Of a DNA stretch of 64,000 bases, positions 11,093 to 19,971 are shown piece by piece. The stretch is taken from assembly GCA_016212085.1 (NCBI GenBank), contig JACRHL010000016.1, positions 105,877 to 169,876 of the forward strand, in the 5' to 3' direction. The stretch comes from Nitrospirota bacterium. Lineage in GTDB: Bacteria > Nitrospirota > JACRHL01. The position numbers were made by a program, and so were the translations under genes. Under the pieces are notes generated by a model, which made no database searches, was not told the origin of the DNA, and saw only the letters and a list, made by a program, of their open reading frames with translations. The first letter of the stretch is position 1, and every line of letters begins with the position of its first letter.

Positions 11093-12079
11093 TCAAATCG
11101 GATTTAGCGGGGTTCCGAACACCCGCCGCACCCGGTTGGCGGCGTCGGCCACGCGGCGCGCCAAAATCCCGTCGTTTTTCGCGGCCGCCAGGATGCCCTC
11201 GAAGGCATTTTCCCAGACCGGCCGCTGCCTGCATATCAAAAGCATGTCCGCGCCAGCCAGAATGGCCTTTACGGCCCTTTCCGGGGGGGTGTGGTTTTGC
11301 GCCACCGCCGCCATTTCCAGGTCGTCGGAGATCACCACCCCCTCGAACCCCATCTTGTGCTTGAGCAGCCCGGTGAGGATTTCGTGCGAGAACGTCGCGG
11401 GCTGATGGGGGTCCCAGGCCGGGTAGACCACGTGGGCGGTCATAATTGTTTTTAATATGGGCATTAATGCCGCGTAGGGGGCCAGCTCCACCCGCTCCAG
11501 CCGGTCCGCCGGGTGGCGCACCGTGGGCAGGGCCAGGTGCGAATCCAGCTCCGTGTCGCCGTGGCCGGGAAAGTGCTTGCCGCAGGCGGTCACCCCCGCC
11601 GCGTGCAGGCCGCGGATGGCCTGGGCGGCGAAGGCGGTCACCACGTCCGGGGTGCGGCCGTAGGCACGGTCGCCGATGATGGGGTTGGCGGGGTTGGTGT
11701 CCACGTCGAGCACCGGGGCGAAGTTGAGGTCGATGCCCAGATCCTTCAGGAAGCGCCCGGTGGCCAGGCCCCAGCGGTAGGCGGCGTCGGGGTCTCCCCC
11801 GGCGGCGATGGCGCGGGCGGTGGGGCCGGCGGGCAGGCCGGCCCTGTCCAGCCGCGCCACCCGGCCCCCCTCCTGGTCGATGCCGATGGGGATGGCGCGG
11901 CCGGCGGCGGCGCGCAGGCGGCGGGTGAGGGCGCGCACCTGCCGCGCGGATTCCACGTTGCGGGAGAACAGGATCACGCCGCCCGCCCGGCCGTCGGCCA
12001 GGGCGTCCAGCACGGGCTGCTCCGGGCCCTCGTAGCCGATCATCAGGATGGTGCCGACGTCGCGGCGCAGGTTGCTCAT
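11093..12079 (-). CDS. nagZ: beta-N-acetylhexosaminidase, glycoside hydrolase family 3
   Basis: 328 residues. The family signature KHFPGHGDTELDSH carries the His/Asp pair of the NagZ catalytic loop, and VISDDLEM holds the nucleophile Asp. It removes N-acetylglucosamine from 1,6-anhydro-muropeptides in cytoplasmic wall recycling. The ATG at 12079 is preferred because AGGAG lies 9 bases upstream and the conserved sequence begins right after it; an upstream start would run into thiD. It is 4 bases from the thiD stop. Confidence 0.94.
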   Translation of the reverse strand: MSNLRRDVGTILMIGYEGPEQPVLDALADGRAGGVILFSRNVESARQVRALTRRLRAAAGRAIPIGIDQEGGRVARLDRAGLPAGPTARAIAAGGDPDAAYRWGLATGRFLKDLGIDLNFAPVLDVDTNPANPIIGDRAYGRTPDVVTAFAAQAIRGLHAAGVTACGKHFPGHGDTELDSHLALPTVRHPADRLERVELAPYAALMPILKTIMTAHVVYPAWDPHQPATFSHEILTGLLKHKMGFEGVVISDDLEMAAVAQNHTPPERAVKAILAGADMLLICRQRPVWENAFEGILAAAKNDGILARRVADAANRVRRVFGTPLNPI

Positions 12080-12083
12080 GGTG

Positions 12084-12890
12084 TCACTCCTGGGGAAATT
12101 CGCGCCCGTCGCCCAGGTAGGGGCGGCCCCGGCCCGGGGCATGGGCGGCGCGGATGGCGCGGCCCACGTAGCCCAGGGCGCGGCGGATGCTCTCGCGCAG
12201 CGGCAGGCCGTGGGCCAGATGGGCGGTGATGGCGGCGGTCAGGGCGCAGCCGGTGCCGTGGGGCACGGCGCCCATGTGGCGCGGGTGGCGCCAGGTGGTG
12301 ATGCCCTCCGCGTCCGCCAGGGTGTCGACCACGTGGTTCTTGTCGGGCAGGTGACCGCCGGTGATCAGCACCGCGCGGGCACCGGATTCGCGCAGGGCCT
12401 GGGCGCAGCGGGCGGCGTCGGCGCCGTTGGTCACCGGCTGGCCCCACAGCAGCGCCGCCTCGTCCCGGTTGGGGGTGATCAGGGCGGCGTGGGGCAGCAG
12501 GCGCTCCGCCAGCAGGCGGTGGCCCGGGCCGGTGAGCAGTTCCGCCCCGGAACTGGCGTGGCGGATGGGGTCGATGACCAGGTTGGGCAGGGGCCGCCCG
12601 TCGAGCAGGTCCGCCAGCGCCGCCACCACCTCGTCGGTGCCGAGCATGCCGGTCTTGGTGGCAGCGGGGGGCATGTCGGCCAGCAGATGGGCGAGCTGGC
12701 GGGTGACGAACGCGGCGGGCAGCGGCATCACCTCGGCCACGCCCACGGAGTTCTGCACGGTGAGGGCCGTGGGCACCGCCATGGGGTGCGCGCCGAGCCG
12801 CGTGAACACGGCCACGTCGGCTTGCAGGCCGGCGCCGCCGGAGGGATCGGAGCCGGCGATGGAAAGGGCGCGGGGGGGCGTGCGCGTCAT
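12084..12890 (-). CDS. thiD: hydroxymethylpyrimidine/phosphomethylpyrimidine kinase
   Basis: 268 residues of the ribokinase-like fold. The N-terminus LSIAGSDPSGGAGLQADVAVF is diagnostic for ThiD, and PHGTGCALTAAI holds the catalytic aspartate-equivalent loop and anion hole of the family. The C-terminal 20 residues are divergent. It phosphorylates HMP and HMP-P for thiamine synthesis. It lies between a UspA gene and nagZ with short gaps on the same strand. No other thi gene is nearby. Confidence 0.93.
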   Translation of the reverse strand: MTRTPPRALSIAGSDPSGGAGLQADVAVFTRLGAHPMAVPTALTVQNSVGVAEVMPLPAAFVTRQLAHLLADMPPAATKTGMLGTDEVVAALADLLDGRPLPNLVIDPIRHASSGAELLTGPGHRLLAERLLPHAALITPNRDEAALLWGQPVTNGADAARCAQALRESGARAVLITGGHLPDKNHVVDTLADAEGITTWRHPRHMGAVPHGTGCALTAAITAHLAHGLPLRESIRRALGYVGRAIRAAHAPGRGRPYLGDGREFPQE

Positions 12891-12900
12891 GCGGGGCGCG

Positions 12901-13791
12901 TCAGGGATGGGGAACGATCAGGACCGATGCCTCGGCGTGCTTGAGCACCTTGTGGGAGGTGCTCCCCAGGAAGAACTCGCGGACGCCGGACATCCCCTTG
13001 CTGCCCAGCACGATCAGGTCGGCGCTCACCTCGCGGGCGGCGTCGAGGATGCGGCGCCGGGCGTCCCCCTCCAGGAGGAACGGGCGCACCTCGGCGAAGC
13101 GGCCGGCCAGGGCGGCGGCATCCTCCTTGAGCAGCCGCTCGCCGTGATGGCGCTGCGCCTCCCCCACCCGGTACAGGGTGTCCAGCACCGGCGGAACGGG
13201 CTCGCCCATGCCGAGGTGCAGCTGGTCGTTGGCGGCGGGGATCACGTGCAGCAGGTGGCAGACGGTTTCCGGCGGAAACGGCAGGGCGCACAGGGCCTGG
13301 ATGGCGTGGCGGGCGTTGGCGGAGCCGTCGGACGCCACCAGCACGTCCGGCGCGCCGCCCTTCAGCGGGCGCTTGACCACCCACACCGGGCACGGGGCGT
13401 GCTTGACCACGGTGAGGGAGATGGAGCCGAGCAGCACGCGCATCCAGCCGGTCACGCCCAAGGCGCCCATCACGATCAGGTCCACCCCCAGGGCGGCGGC
13501 GTTGTCGACGATCTGCTGCGCCGGGTGGCCCTCGACGCGGCGCACGTCCAGATCGAAGCCGCGGGGCGCCACGATGGCGCGCGCCTCCTCGATCACCTGG
13601 GCGGCCCGGCGATCCTCGTCGGCGCGCAGGGTGTCGAGGGTGCGGCGGGCCATGGCGGATTCGGCGGGCACATAGCGGGTGATCACGTGCAGCAGCGTGA
13701 CGCGGGTGGCGGCGGCAAACGGCGTGGCGGCAACGGTGCGCAGCGCCTCGCGGGAGCCGTTCGAGCCGTCGACGGCGATCAGGATGTGCAT
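12901..13791 (-). CDS. tandem universal stress protein (UspA family)
   Basis: 296 residues made of two Usp domains (about 1-145 and 150-296). Both start with a short beta strand (MHILIAVDGS; DVLVASDGSANAR) and both end with the nucleotide-binding loop G-x2-G-x9-G-S: GALGVTGWMRVLLGSIS and GSKGMSGVREFFLGSTS. Those loops suggest ATP binding in each half. GGAGGG lies 6 bases before the ATG. Role is inferred only: stress-related, cytoplasmic. Confidence 0.88.
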   Translation of the reverse strand: MHILIAVDGSNGSREALRTVAATPFAAATRVTLLHVITRYVPAESAMARRTLDTLRADEDRRAAQVIEEARAIVAPRGFDLDVRRVEGHPAQQIVDNAAALGVDLIVMGALGVTGWMRVLLGSISLTVVKHAPCPVWVVKRPLKGGAPDVLVASDGSANARHAIQALCALPFPPETVCHLLHVIPAANDQLHLGMGEPVPPVLDTLYRVGEAQRHHGERLLKEDAAALAGRFAEVRPFLLEGDARRRILDAAREVSADLIVLGSKGMSGVREFFLGSTSHKVLKHAEASVLIVPHP

Positions 13792-13872
13792 CGGCTGCCC
13801 TCCAGGGTCATGGGCATAGCTTAGCCCTCCGTACTGGCCACATCAAACCGCCCGGGGGGGGGCGGCACCGGT

Positions 13873-14715
13873 TCAGACCTCGGCGAGCAGGCGGGCGATC
13901 AGCCGCTCGCGCTGCTCCGGGCCCTTGTAGCGGATCTCGATGCGGCCGCTGCGCTTGCCCTCGCTGACCGCCACGGCGGTGCCCAGGCGGGCCTTGAGCC
14001 GCGCTTCCAGGTCGCGCAGGTCGGCGGGCTTCCTGGGCTTGGGGGCGGGCGGTGTCTGCTGCCGCGCGACCACGGCCTCGAGCTGGCGCACGGACAGGCC
14101 GTCGGCGACCACCCGGCTGGCCAGGTTCACCTGAAGGTCGGGCCGGTCGGCGAGGGCCAGCAGCACCTTGGCGTGGCCGAGGCTGATGCGCTCCTCGTGG
14201 ATGTGCCCCTGCACCGGCGCGGGCAGGTTGATCAGGCGCACGATGTTGGCCACGCTCGATCGCTCCTTGCCGACCCGCGCGGCCACCTGCTCCTGGGTGA
14301 GGTGGAACTCGGTGATCAGGCGCTGGTAGGCCAGGGCCGACTCCATGGGGTTGAGGTTCTTGCGCTGGAGGTTCTCCACCAGCGCCAGCTCCAGCGACTC
14401 GGCGCGGTCCGCGTCGCGGATCAGGGCCGGGATGGCGTCGCGCCCGGCCAGCTTGGAGGCGCGCCAGCGGCGCTCGCCGGAGATCAGCTCGTAGCCGCCC
14501 TTGGGGTTCTGGCGCACGGTGACGGGTTGCAGCACCCCCTGGCGGGCGATGGAGTCGGCCAGCTCGGCCAGGCCCGCCTCGTCGAACACCACGCGCGGCT
14601 GGTAGGGGTTGGGGGAGATGTCGGCCAGCGGCAGGTCGCGCAGGGTGCCGGTGGCGGTGTCGACGGAGCCGATCAGGGCGCCTAGGCCCTTTCCCAAAGC
14701 CTGTCGGGTGGTCAT
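13873..14715 (-). CDS. parB: chromosome partitioning protein ParB
   Basis: 280 residues. The N-terminal CTPase/ParB domain shows NPYQPRVVFDEAGLAELA and the GERRWRA box that binds CTP and loads the clamp. A central helix-turn-helix (LTQEQVAARVGKERSSVANI) reads parS, and the C-terminal dimer domain ends at LLAEV. It lies 15 bases after parA with AAAGGA before its ATG. Two perfect parS sites lie upstream of parA, so this is chromosomal-type parABS. Confidence 0.97.
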   Translation of the reverse strand: MTTRQALGKGLGALIGSVDTATGTLRDLPLADISPNPYQPRVVFDEAGLAELADSIARQGVLQPVTVRQNPKGGYELISGERRWRASKLAGRDAIPALIRDADRAESLELALVENLQRKNLNPMESALAYQRLITEFHLTQEQVAARVGKERSSVANIVRLINLPAPVQGHIHEERISLGHAKVLLALADRPDLQVNLASRVVADGLSVRQLEAVVARQQTPPAPKPRKPADLRDLEARLKARLGTAVAVSEGKRSGRIEIRYKGPEQRERLIARLLAEV

Positions 14716-14730
14716 GGCGGTCCTTTACTG

Positions 14731-15525
14731 TTAGCGGGCGGCGTGGCTGAGCGCCGGGCGGGCCCCGGTGCGGGCGACGATTTCCCCGGCCAGGGCCAGA
14801 TAGGCCTGGGCGCCGTTGGAGGCGATGTTGTAGAGCAGGATGGGGCGGCCGTGGCTGGGGGCCTCGGCCAGGGTGATGTTGCGCGGTATGACCGCCTCGA
14901 ACACCTTGGCGCCGAAGTGACGGCGCACCTCGGTCATCACCTGCCGGCACAGGTTGTTGCGGCGGTCGGCCATGGTCAAGAGCACCCCCAGCAGGGCCAA
15001 TTGCGGGTTGAGGTGGCGGCGCACCAGGTCGATGGTCTTGGTGAGCTGGCCGAGCCCCTCCAGGGCGTAGTATTCGCACTGCACGGGCACCACCACCGAA
15101 TCGGCGGCGGTGAGGGCGTTGAGGGTGACGATGCCCAGCGACGGCGGGCAGTCGAGCAGGATGTAATCGTAGCGGTCGCGCACCCGGCCGATGGCCTCCT
15201 TGAGGCGCAGCTCGCGCCCGGCCTCGTTTACCAGCTCCACCTCGGCGCCCACCAGGTCCACATGGGAGGGGGCCACGGCGAGGCGCTCCATCTCGGTGGC
15301 GCAGGCCACCAGGTCGAGGTCGGCGCCGCGCATCAGCACGTCGTAGACGGTGTGTCGGCAGGCGCGCGCGTTCACCCCCACGCCGCTGGTGGCGTTGCCC
15401 TGCGGGTCCATGTCGATCAGCAGGGTGCGGTAGCCCGCCACCGCCAGCGAGGCGGCCAGGTTCACGGCGCTGGTGGTCTTGCCCACCCCGCCCTTCTGGT
15501 TGGAGACGGAGATTACGTGGCCCAT
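14731..15525 (-). CDS. parA: chromosome partitioning ATPase ParA (Soj family)
   Basis: 264 residues. The deviant Walker A motif NQKGGVGKTTSAVNLA starts at residue 9, Walker A' is LLIDMDPQGNAT and Walker B is YILLDCPPSLG. There is no N-terminal DNA-binding extension, so it is the chromosomal Soj type. The frame stays open far upstream only as a shadow of the divergent gene. The ATG at 15525 is supported by GGAGGGAGG just upstream and by the family's short N-terminus. It starts the parA-parB operon. Confidence 0.97.
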   Translation of the reverse strand: MGHVISVSNQKGGVGKTTSAVNLAASLAVAGYRTLLIDMDPQGNATSGVGVNARACRHTVYDVLMRGADLDLVACATEMERLAVAPSHVDLVGAEVELVNEAGRELRLKEAIGRVRDRYDYILLDCPPSLGIVTLNALTAADSVVVPVQCEYYALEGLGQLTKTIDLVRRHLNPQLALLGVLLTMADRRNNLCRQVMTEVRRHFGAKVFEAVIPRNITLAEAPSHGRPILLYNIASNGAQAYLALAGEIVARTGARPALSHAAR

Positions 15526-15627
15526 CGGTTGCCTCCCTCCGGCAAAGCGCGCGGCGTACCGGCCCAGGTCCGGCCGCGCTTCCAAGTGGGCAGAGCGTAC
15601 CACATCGGCGGCGGAGAAAACACGCCC

Positions 15628-15643
15628 TGTTCCACGTGGAACA
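15628..15643. other. parS site 1 (perfect 16-bp palindrome)
   Basis: TGTTCCACGTGGAACA, identical to the universal chromosomal parS consensus. It is the ParB loading site, about 100 bases upstream of the parA start, in the gap shared with the divergent SGNH gene. Confidence 0.97.
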
Positions 15644-15660
15644 AGGGGCCGGAAGAGGGG

Positions 15661-15676
15661 TGTTCCACGTGGAACA
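15661..15676. other. parS site 2 (perfect 16-bp palindrome)
   Basis: A second TGTTCCACGTGGAACA exactly 33 bases after the first start, about three helical turns. Both copies are followed by AGGGG, so the pair may be a small tandem duplication. They mark an origin-proximal ParB nucleation centre. Confidence 0.97.
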
Positions 15677-15795
15677 AGGGGGCGCGGCCGAAAAAATGCC
15701 GTCGATTTGGCGCCCGCCGCCCGGCGGCGTATCATCGTGCGGCCGGCGGCGTGGCCACCGGACCGGTTCAAGACACGGGGGACGGAGGAGGTTTC

Positions 15796-17145
15796 GTGAG
15801 AAAGGAATGGTTGCTGCTGGCCGCCACGGTGGCCGTGACCCTGGCCCTGGCGCTGGGGGGGATCCGCCTGCTGGCCCCGCAGTTGCTGGGGGGTGATGTG
15901 CCGGTGGACCGGCGCGTGGTGCGGGCCGCCGAGGAGGTGCCGCCGTTTTTCGACCTGGTGCTGAACCCGGCGGACCTGACGCCGGACCGATCCTTGATCA
16001 ACGACCCCTATGTGGGTCACCGGCGCGCCGTGATGGTGCCGGAGAACGCCGAATTCAACGCCCCCTTCGACCTGCTCGGGTTCCGCAACCGTTCCGTGCC
16101 GGTGGTGGCCGACGTGGTCGCCCTGGGCGACAGTCAGACGGTGGGCACCAGCGCCGTGTTCGACCAGAGCTGGCCGCGCCATCTGGAGCAGGCCCTGGCC
16201 GCCCGGCAGGCGTCCGTCTACAACATGTCGGTGGGCGGCTGGGGGGCGGTGCAATACCTTTACATGTTCGACAAGGCGGCCCTGTTCCGTCCCCGTGTGG
16301 TGGTGGTGGCCTTCTACACGGGCAACGACCCGGTGGACAGCCTGCACCTGGCCTACAGCTTCGAGCCCTGGAAATCCCTGCGTGGCGCGCCGGAAAAACC
16401 GAAGGCGGCGCCCCTGACCTGGCCGCCGGACCCGGCGGACACGTGGGCGGTGCGCTTCGCGGACGGGATGACCACCGCGTTCGCCGCGCGCACGCGCCTG
16501 TCGGCCAACGACCGGGACTATCCGGGCACCCTGGAGGGGTACCGCATCATGGCCGAGGCCGCCCGGCGCATCGACGCGCGCGCGGCGGAGCTGGGCATCG
16601 CCGTGATCTACACCATCATCCCCACCAAGGAGATGGCCCATGCGGCCAAGCTGCGGGCGGAGGGCATCGCGCCGCCGCCGGACTTCGTCAGGCTGGTCCA
16701 GCACGAGACGCAAAACATCGCCGAGCTGTCCGCCGAGCTGTCCGCCCTGCCCCACGGCCGCTATGTGGACGTGGCGTCCCTGTTGCAGCGCGCCGCCCTG
16801 GGGCCGGCGCCCCTGTACCCGGCCAACGAGAACGGCCACCCGCTGGCCGCCGGCTACCGGGTGATCGCCCTGGCGCTGGCGCCCCACGTGCAGGCCCAGC
16901 TGCCGCCGCCGCTCGCGGACGGGGTGGCGCTGTGGGCCGACCCGGAGCACCCGGGCGGGGGCAAGGTGTACCTGGTGCGCGACGGCGGGGCGCGCCTGTT
17001 CAACAGTCAGGAGGTGTTCCTGAAAAACGGCTGGAAGTGGCAGCCGGCGACGTTCCGCCCGGTGACCCTGCGCGACCTGGCCGCGCTGCGCAACCTGGGG
17101 CTGATCGAGACCGTGGACCCGGCCGCCTACGGGCCGCGCCCCTGA
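15796..17145 (+). CDS. membrane-anchored SGNH/GDSL hydrolase-like protein
   Basis: 449 residues from a GTG with GGAGGAGG 4-11 bases upstream. One N-terminal membrane helix (about residues 5-25), then an exported domain. Block I of the SGNH fold is ALGDSQTVGTSA with Ser113. NMSVGGWGAVQ resembles the Gly block and FYTGNDPVD the Asn block. NENGHPLAAGY holds a candidate catalytic His348, but with Glu where Asp is usual (ENGH rather than DxxH). Similar proteins are often O-acetyl esterases or transferases of polysaccharides; that role is inference. It diverges from parA across the parS pair. Confidence 0.7.
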   Translation: MRKEWLLLAATVAVTLALALGGIRLLAPQLLGGDVPVDRRVVRAAEEVPPFFDLVLNPADLTPDRSLINDPYVGHRRAVMVPENAEFNAPFDLLGFRNRSVPVVADVVALGDSQTVGTSAVFDQSWPRHLEQALAARQASVYNMSVGGWGAVQYLYMFDKAALFRPRVVVVAFYTGNDPVDSLHLAYSFEPWKSLRGAPEKPKAAPLTWPPDPADTWAVRFADGMTTAFAARTRLSANDRDYPGTLEGYRIMAEAARRIDARAAELGIAVIYTIIPTKEMAHAAKLRAEGIAPPPDFVRLVQHETQNIAELSAELSALPHGRYVDVASLLQRAALGPAPLYPANENGHPLAAGYRVIALALAPHVQAQLPPPLADGVALWADPEHPGGGKVYLVRDGGARLFNSQEVFLKNGWKWQPATFRPVTLRDLAALRNLGLIETVDPAAYGPRP

Positions 17146-17241
17146 CCGTCGGCCCCTGGCAAAGGCGGGCCGGTTGGCCTATGCTGACGGTCCGGCGCGC
17201 CCGCCCGGGGCCGCCCAACCCGATCGCGAGAGGTGATGACC

Positions 17242-18045
17242 ATGGATTTGGACCTGAAGGATCGCGTGGTGCTGGTGAGCGGCGCCAGCGAGGGTATCGG
17301 CCGCGCCATCGGCGAGGCGTTCGCCCGCGAGGGGGCGCGGGTGATCCTGAGCGCGCGCCGTGCCAACCGCATGCAGCCGGCGGTGGAGGCCATAACCAAG
17401 GGGGGCGGCAAGGTGGACGGCATCGGCGCCGACCTGACCAATCCCGCCGAGGCGCAGGCGCTGCTGGACGACATCCGCCGCGCCCACGGCCGGCTGGACG
17501 TGCTGGTCAACAACCTGGGCGCGGTGGTGGAATTCGCCGGCTTCGAGGACGTGACCGACGACGCCTGGCAGGAGAGCTGGGACGTGAACGTCATGAGCAC
17601 CGTGCGCCTGACCCGCGGCGCGCTGCCCTTGCTGTCCGCGTCGGACCGGCCGCGGGTGCTGTTCATCGGCTCGCTGGGGGCCAAGCAGCCCACCGGGGTG
17701 TGGCCGCACTACAACGCCACCAAGGCGGCCATGGTCAACCTGTCCAAGTCCCTCGCCATGCAGTGGGCCAAGAAGGGCATCACCGTGAACGCCATCTCCC
17801 CCGGCCCCATCTGGACGGAAAGCTGGGACCGGGAGGCGGCGCAGCTCGCCGGCCGCAAGGAGGTGTCGGTGGAGGAGGCGGGCCACCTGCTCATCGCCAG
17901 CAAGGAGAAGAAGGTGCCCCTGGGGCGTATCGGCACCCCGGCGGACGTGGCCGGGGTGTGCCTGTTCCTGGCCTCGCCCCACGCCAACTGGATCACCGGC
18001 GCCAACATCCCGGTGGACGGCGGCATGCAGCGCGCCGCCGTGTGA
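17242..18045 (+). CDS. short-chain dehydrogenase/reductase
   Basis: 267 residues, classical SDR. Cofactor loop SGASEGIGRAIG, NNLGA segment, catalytic Ser in LFIGSLGA and Tyr-x3-Lys in HYNATKAAM. The arginines after beta strand 2 (SARRANR) favour NADP. The C-terminus ITGANIPVDGGMQ is typical of FabG-like enzymes. A GTG and an ATG lie 9 and 6 bases earlier in frame; the ATG at 17242 has GAGAGG at best spacing. Substrate unknown. It converges on the next gene with a 3-base gap. Confidence 0.85.
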   Translation: MDLDLKDRVVLVSGASEGIGRAIGEAFAREGARVILSARRANRMQPAVEAITKGGGKVDGIGADLTNPAEAQALLDDIRRAHGRLDVLVNNLGAVVEFAGFEDVTDDAWQESWDVNVMSTVRLTRGALPLLSASDRPRVLFIGSLGAKQPTGVWPHYNATKAAMVNLSKSLAMQWAKKGITVNAISPGPIWTESWDREAAQLAGRKEVSVEEAGHLLIASKEKKVPLGRIGTPADVAGVCLFLASPHANWITGANIPVDGGMQRAAV

Positions 18046-18048
18046 CGG

Positions 18049-19026
18049 TCACAGCCGGACGCTGGCGCCGCCGAGGGGGAACCACTCCGGCTGGGTCACC
18101 CACGCCTCGGGCAGCACCTCGAAGTGGCTGACGTGGGCGCGCCCGTTCTCGATGTCGTGCAGGTCGAAGCCGTCCTTGGCGAGGCAGAACACGAACTGGC
18201 GCACCCGGAAGCTGGACTCCACGTCCGTGGGCGACGGGGGTGACAGGAGCTGGTTGTGGAAGTGGTAGATGCCGGCGTAGTTCCAGCCCGGCATGTGCCC
18301 GAGGGTGGCCTTGAAATCCACCGGAAGCACCAGGTAGCGTGCGTCCGAGGCCGTCTCCAGCGCATATATCACGCTCTCGAACGCCGCCTGCTTGACGTTT
18401 TCGGCAAAAATCGGGCTGGCGAGTATCTTGCCCACCCGCTCCACCGTGTCGGCATTCATCGCCAGCGCCGCCAGCAGCTCCGCGTTTTCCGGCGCCAGCA
18501 GGCGGTCAAGCACCTGTTCCGGCGGCAGTTTGCGCAGGGTGTCCAGCAGGGCGCCGTTGGAGGAGGGCACCGGGTGCAGCCGTGGCTCGCGGGCCGGGCC
18601 CACGGCCAGCACCCCCCCCAGCTCGGTATCGGTAACCTGGCGGGAGGCCCACAGGGCCAGGTAGATGGCGCGCTTGTCGGCTTCCACATGGGCCGCCACC
18701 TCCGCCGGGGTGACCGGGTTGGAGCGGCTGGCATAGGTGTGCAGCAGCTCCTTGGCATGGCCGATGGCCGTGTAGGGGAATTCGTGGGTGACGATCCGGG
18801 TCATCAGCGGGATGCCGGACAGGAAGGTGCGGTTCTGGTCCAGCAGTCCGCCCTGCGCGTCACCGCTAACGGTCATCAGCGCCGCCAGCAGTTGCAGGTA
18901 GATCACCAGCACCGGAACCAGCCAGTAGTCGTTGAAGAAGCGCCGCAGACGCCCCCACGGGGTGCGCGAGCGCCGCTCCACGCGCACGGGGTGGCGCAGT
19001 CTGGATCGGGTGGGGATTCGGATCAT
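18049..19026 (-). CDS. unrecognised single-pass membrane protein
   Basis: 325 residues, not recognised. The N-terminus is basic (RSRLRHPVRVERRSRTPWGR) and followed by one hydrophobic helix at about 34-52 (YWLVPVLVIYLQLLAALM), so the rest is probably periplasmic. The body is helical, with a segment rich in Leu/Asn (EQVLDRLLAPENAELLAALA), and the C-terminal part reads as beta-rich (YAGIYHFHNQL, FVFCLAKDGFD). No catalytic motif is apparent. It stands alone on its strand between the SDR and the FAD reductase. Codon use looks like its neighbours'. Confidence 0.6.
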   Translation of the reverse strand: MIRIPTRSRLRHPVRVERRSRTPWGRLRRFFNDYWLVPVLVIYLQLLAALMTVSGDAQGGLLDQNRTFLSGIPLMTRIVTHEFPYTAIGHAKELLHTYASRSNPVTPAEVAAHVEADKRAIYLALWASRQVTDTELGGVLAVGPAREPRLHPVPSSNGALLDTLRKLPPEQVLDRLLAPENAELLAALAMNADTVERVGKILASPIFAENVKQAAFESVIYALETASDARYLVLPVDFKATLGHMPGWNYAGIYHFHNQLLSPPSPTDVESSFRVRQFVFCLAKDGFDLHDIENGRAHVSHFEVLPEAWVTQPEWFPLGGASVRL

Positions 19027-19284
19027 AGGCCCTGTTGGCGGCGGTGATCGGCCACGGAACAGGCGGTTCCGAGGCCGGTCCGCCCTGGGTGCGCGGCAAC
19101 CCGTGGTGAAACGCCAGCGTTTTCAACCATTATCGGGCCGTCGTGGCGATTACTGAACCCCGCCGTCCGGCGCCGGTATCACGCCGGCGCCGGAAACCGC
19201 TTGCCTAACCCGCCGGGTTTGGTCCATCTTGAGCTTTTGCCCGCCCGCGTACAACCGGGCGCGTGGACCGACATAAGGAGTGCC

Positions 19285-19971
19285 ATGACGGCGGACGGCT
19301 ATCGCATGAAGGTCGCGCGGGTGCAGCAGGAGGGGGTGGACATGCGCCATCTCATGCTGGATTGCCCCGCCCCCTACCCGTTCGGTTACGGCCAGTACGT
19401 GCAGCTGGGCCTGCCGGACCAGAAGCCGGGCTACTTCGCCATCGCCAGCCACCCGGAACAGCGGGAGCGCATCGAGTTCCTGGTCAAGGACGGCGGCGGC
19501 GCGGCGGGGCAGCTCTATCACGTGGCGACGGGCGACGAGCTGGCGGTCAGCGCCCCCATGGGCCCGGGGTTCCCGAGGGAGCACCTGCTGGGCCGCAACG
19601 TGATGTTGATCGGCGTGGGCTCGGGCATGGCGCCGTTGCGCAGCGTGATCGGGTCGATCCTGGCCAACCGGGCGGATTACGGCCCGCGGGTGATGCTCCT
19701 CTACGGCGCGCGCACGCCGTTCCACGTCCCGTTCCGGCCGGAAATCGCCAAGTGGCGCGGGCAGGTCGAGGTCTACAAGGCCATGAGCCGGCCGGGTGAC
19801 ACGGACTGGAACGGCTACGTGGGCTACGTGCAGCAGATCATCGAGGGGCTCGCCCTGCCCAAGTCCAACACCATTGCCTGCGTGTGCGGCATGCGCCCCA
19901 TGGTGGACGCCGTCAAGGCCAAGCTGGCGGAGATGGGCATCACCGAGGACGACGTGTACCTGAACTTCTGA
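19285..19971 (+). CDS. FAD/NAD(P)-binding oxidoreductase (ferredoxin-NADP reductase fold)
   Basis: 228 residues. An FAD-binding barrel (YGQYVQLGLPDQKPGYFAIAS) is followed by a nucleotide domain with LIGVGSGMAPLRSVI (pyridine-nucleotide loop), LLYGARTP and CVCGMRPMVDAVKAKL, the family's C-terminal CG-x3-M motif. The ATG at 19285 has AAGGAG 4 bases upstream. There is no iron-sulfur or ferredoxin domain, so a partner protein is needed. Its stop overlaps the start of the next gene by one base, which points to an electron-transfer link with the ArsC-like protein. Confidence 0.82.
   Translation: MTADGYRMKVARVQQEGVDMRHLMLDCPAPYPFGYGQYVQLGLPDQKPGYFAIASHPEQRERIEFLVKDGGGAAGQLYHVATGDELAVSAPMGPGFPREHLLGRNVMLIGVGSGMAPLRSVIGSILANRADYGPRVMLLYGARTPFHVPFRPEIAKWRGQVEVYKAMSRPGDTDWNGYVGYVQQIIEGLALPKSNTIACVCGMRPMVDAVKAKLAEMGITEDDVYLNF

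Noticed and set aside
19721..19745. Degenerate parS in the FAD reductase gene (TTCCACGT...)
   Set aside because: Only the left half matches the consensus and it is inside conserved coding sequence.
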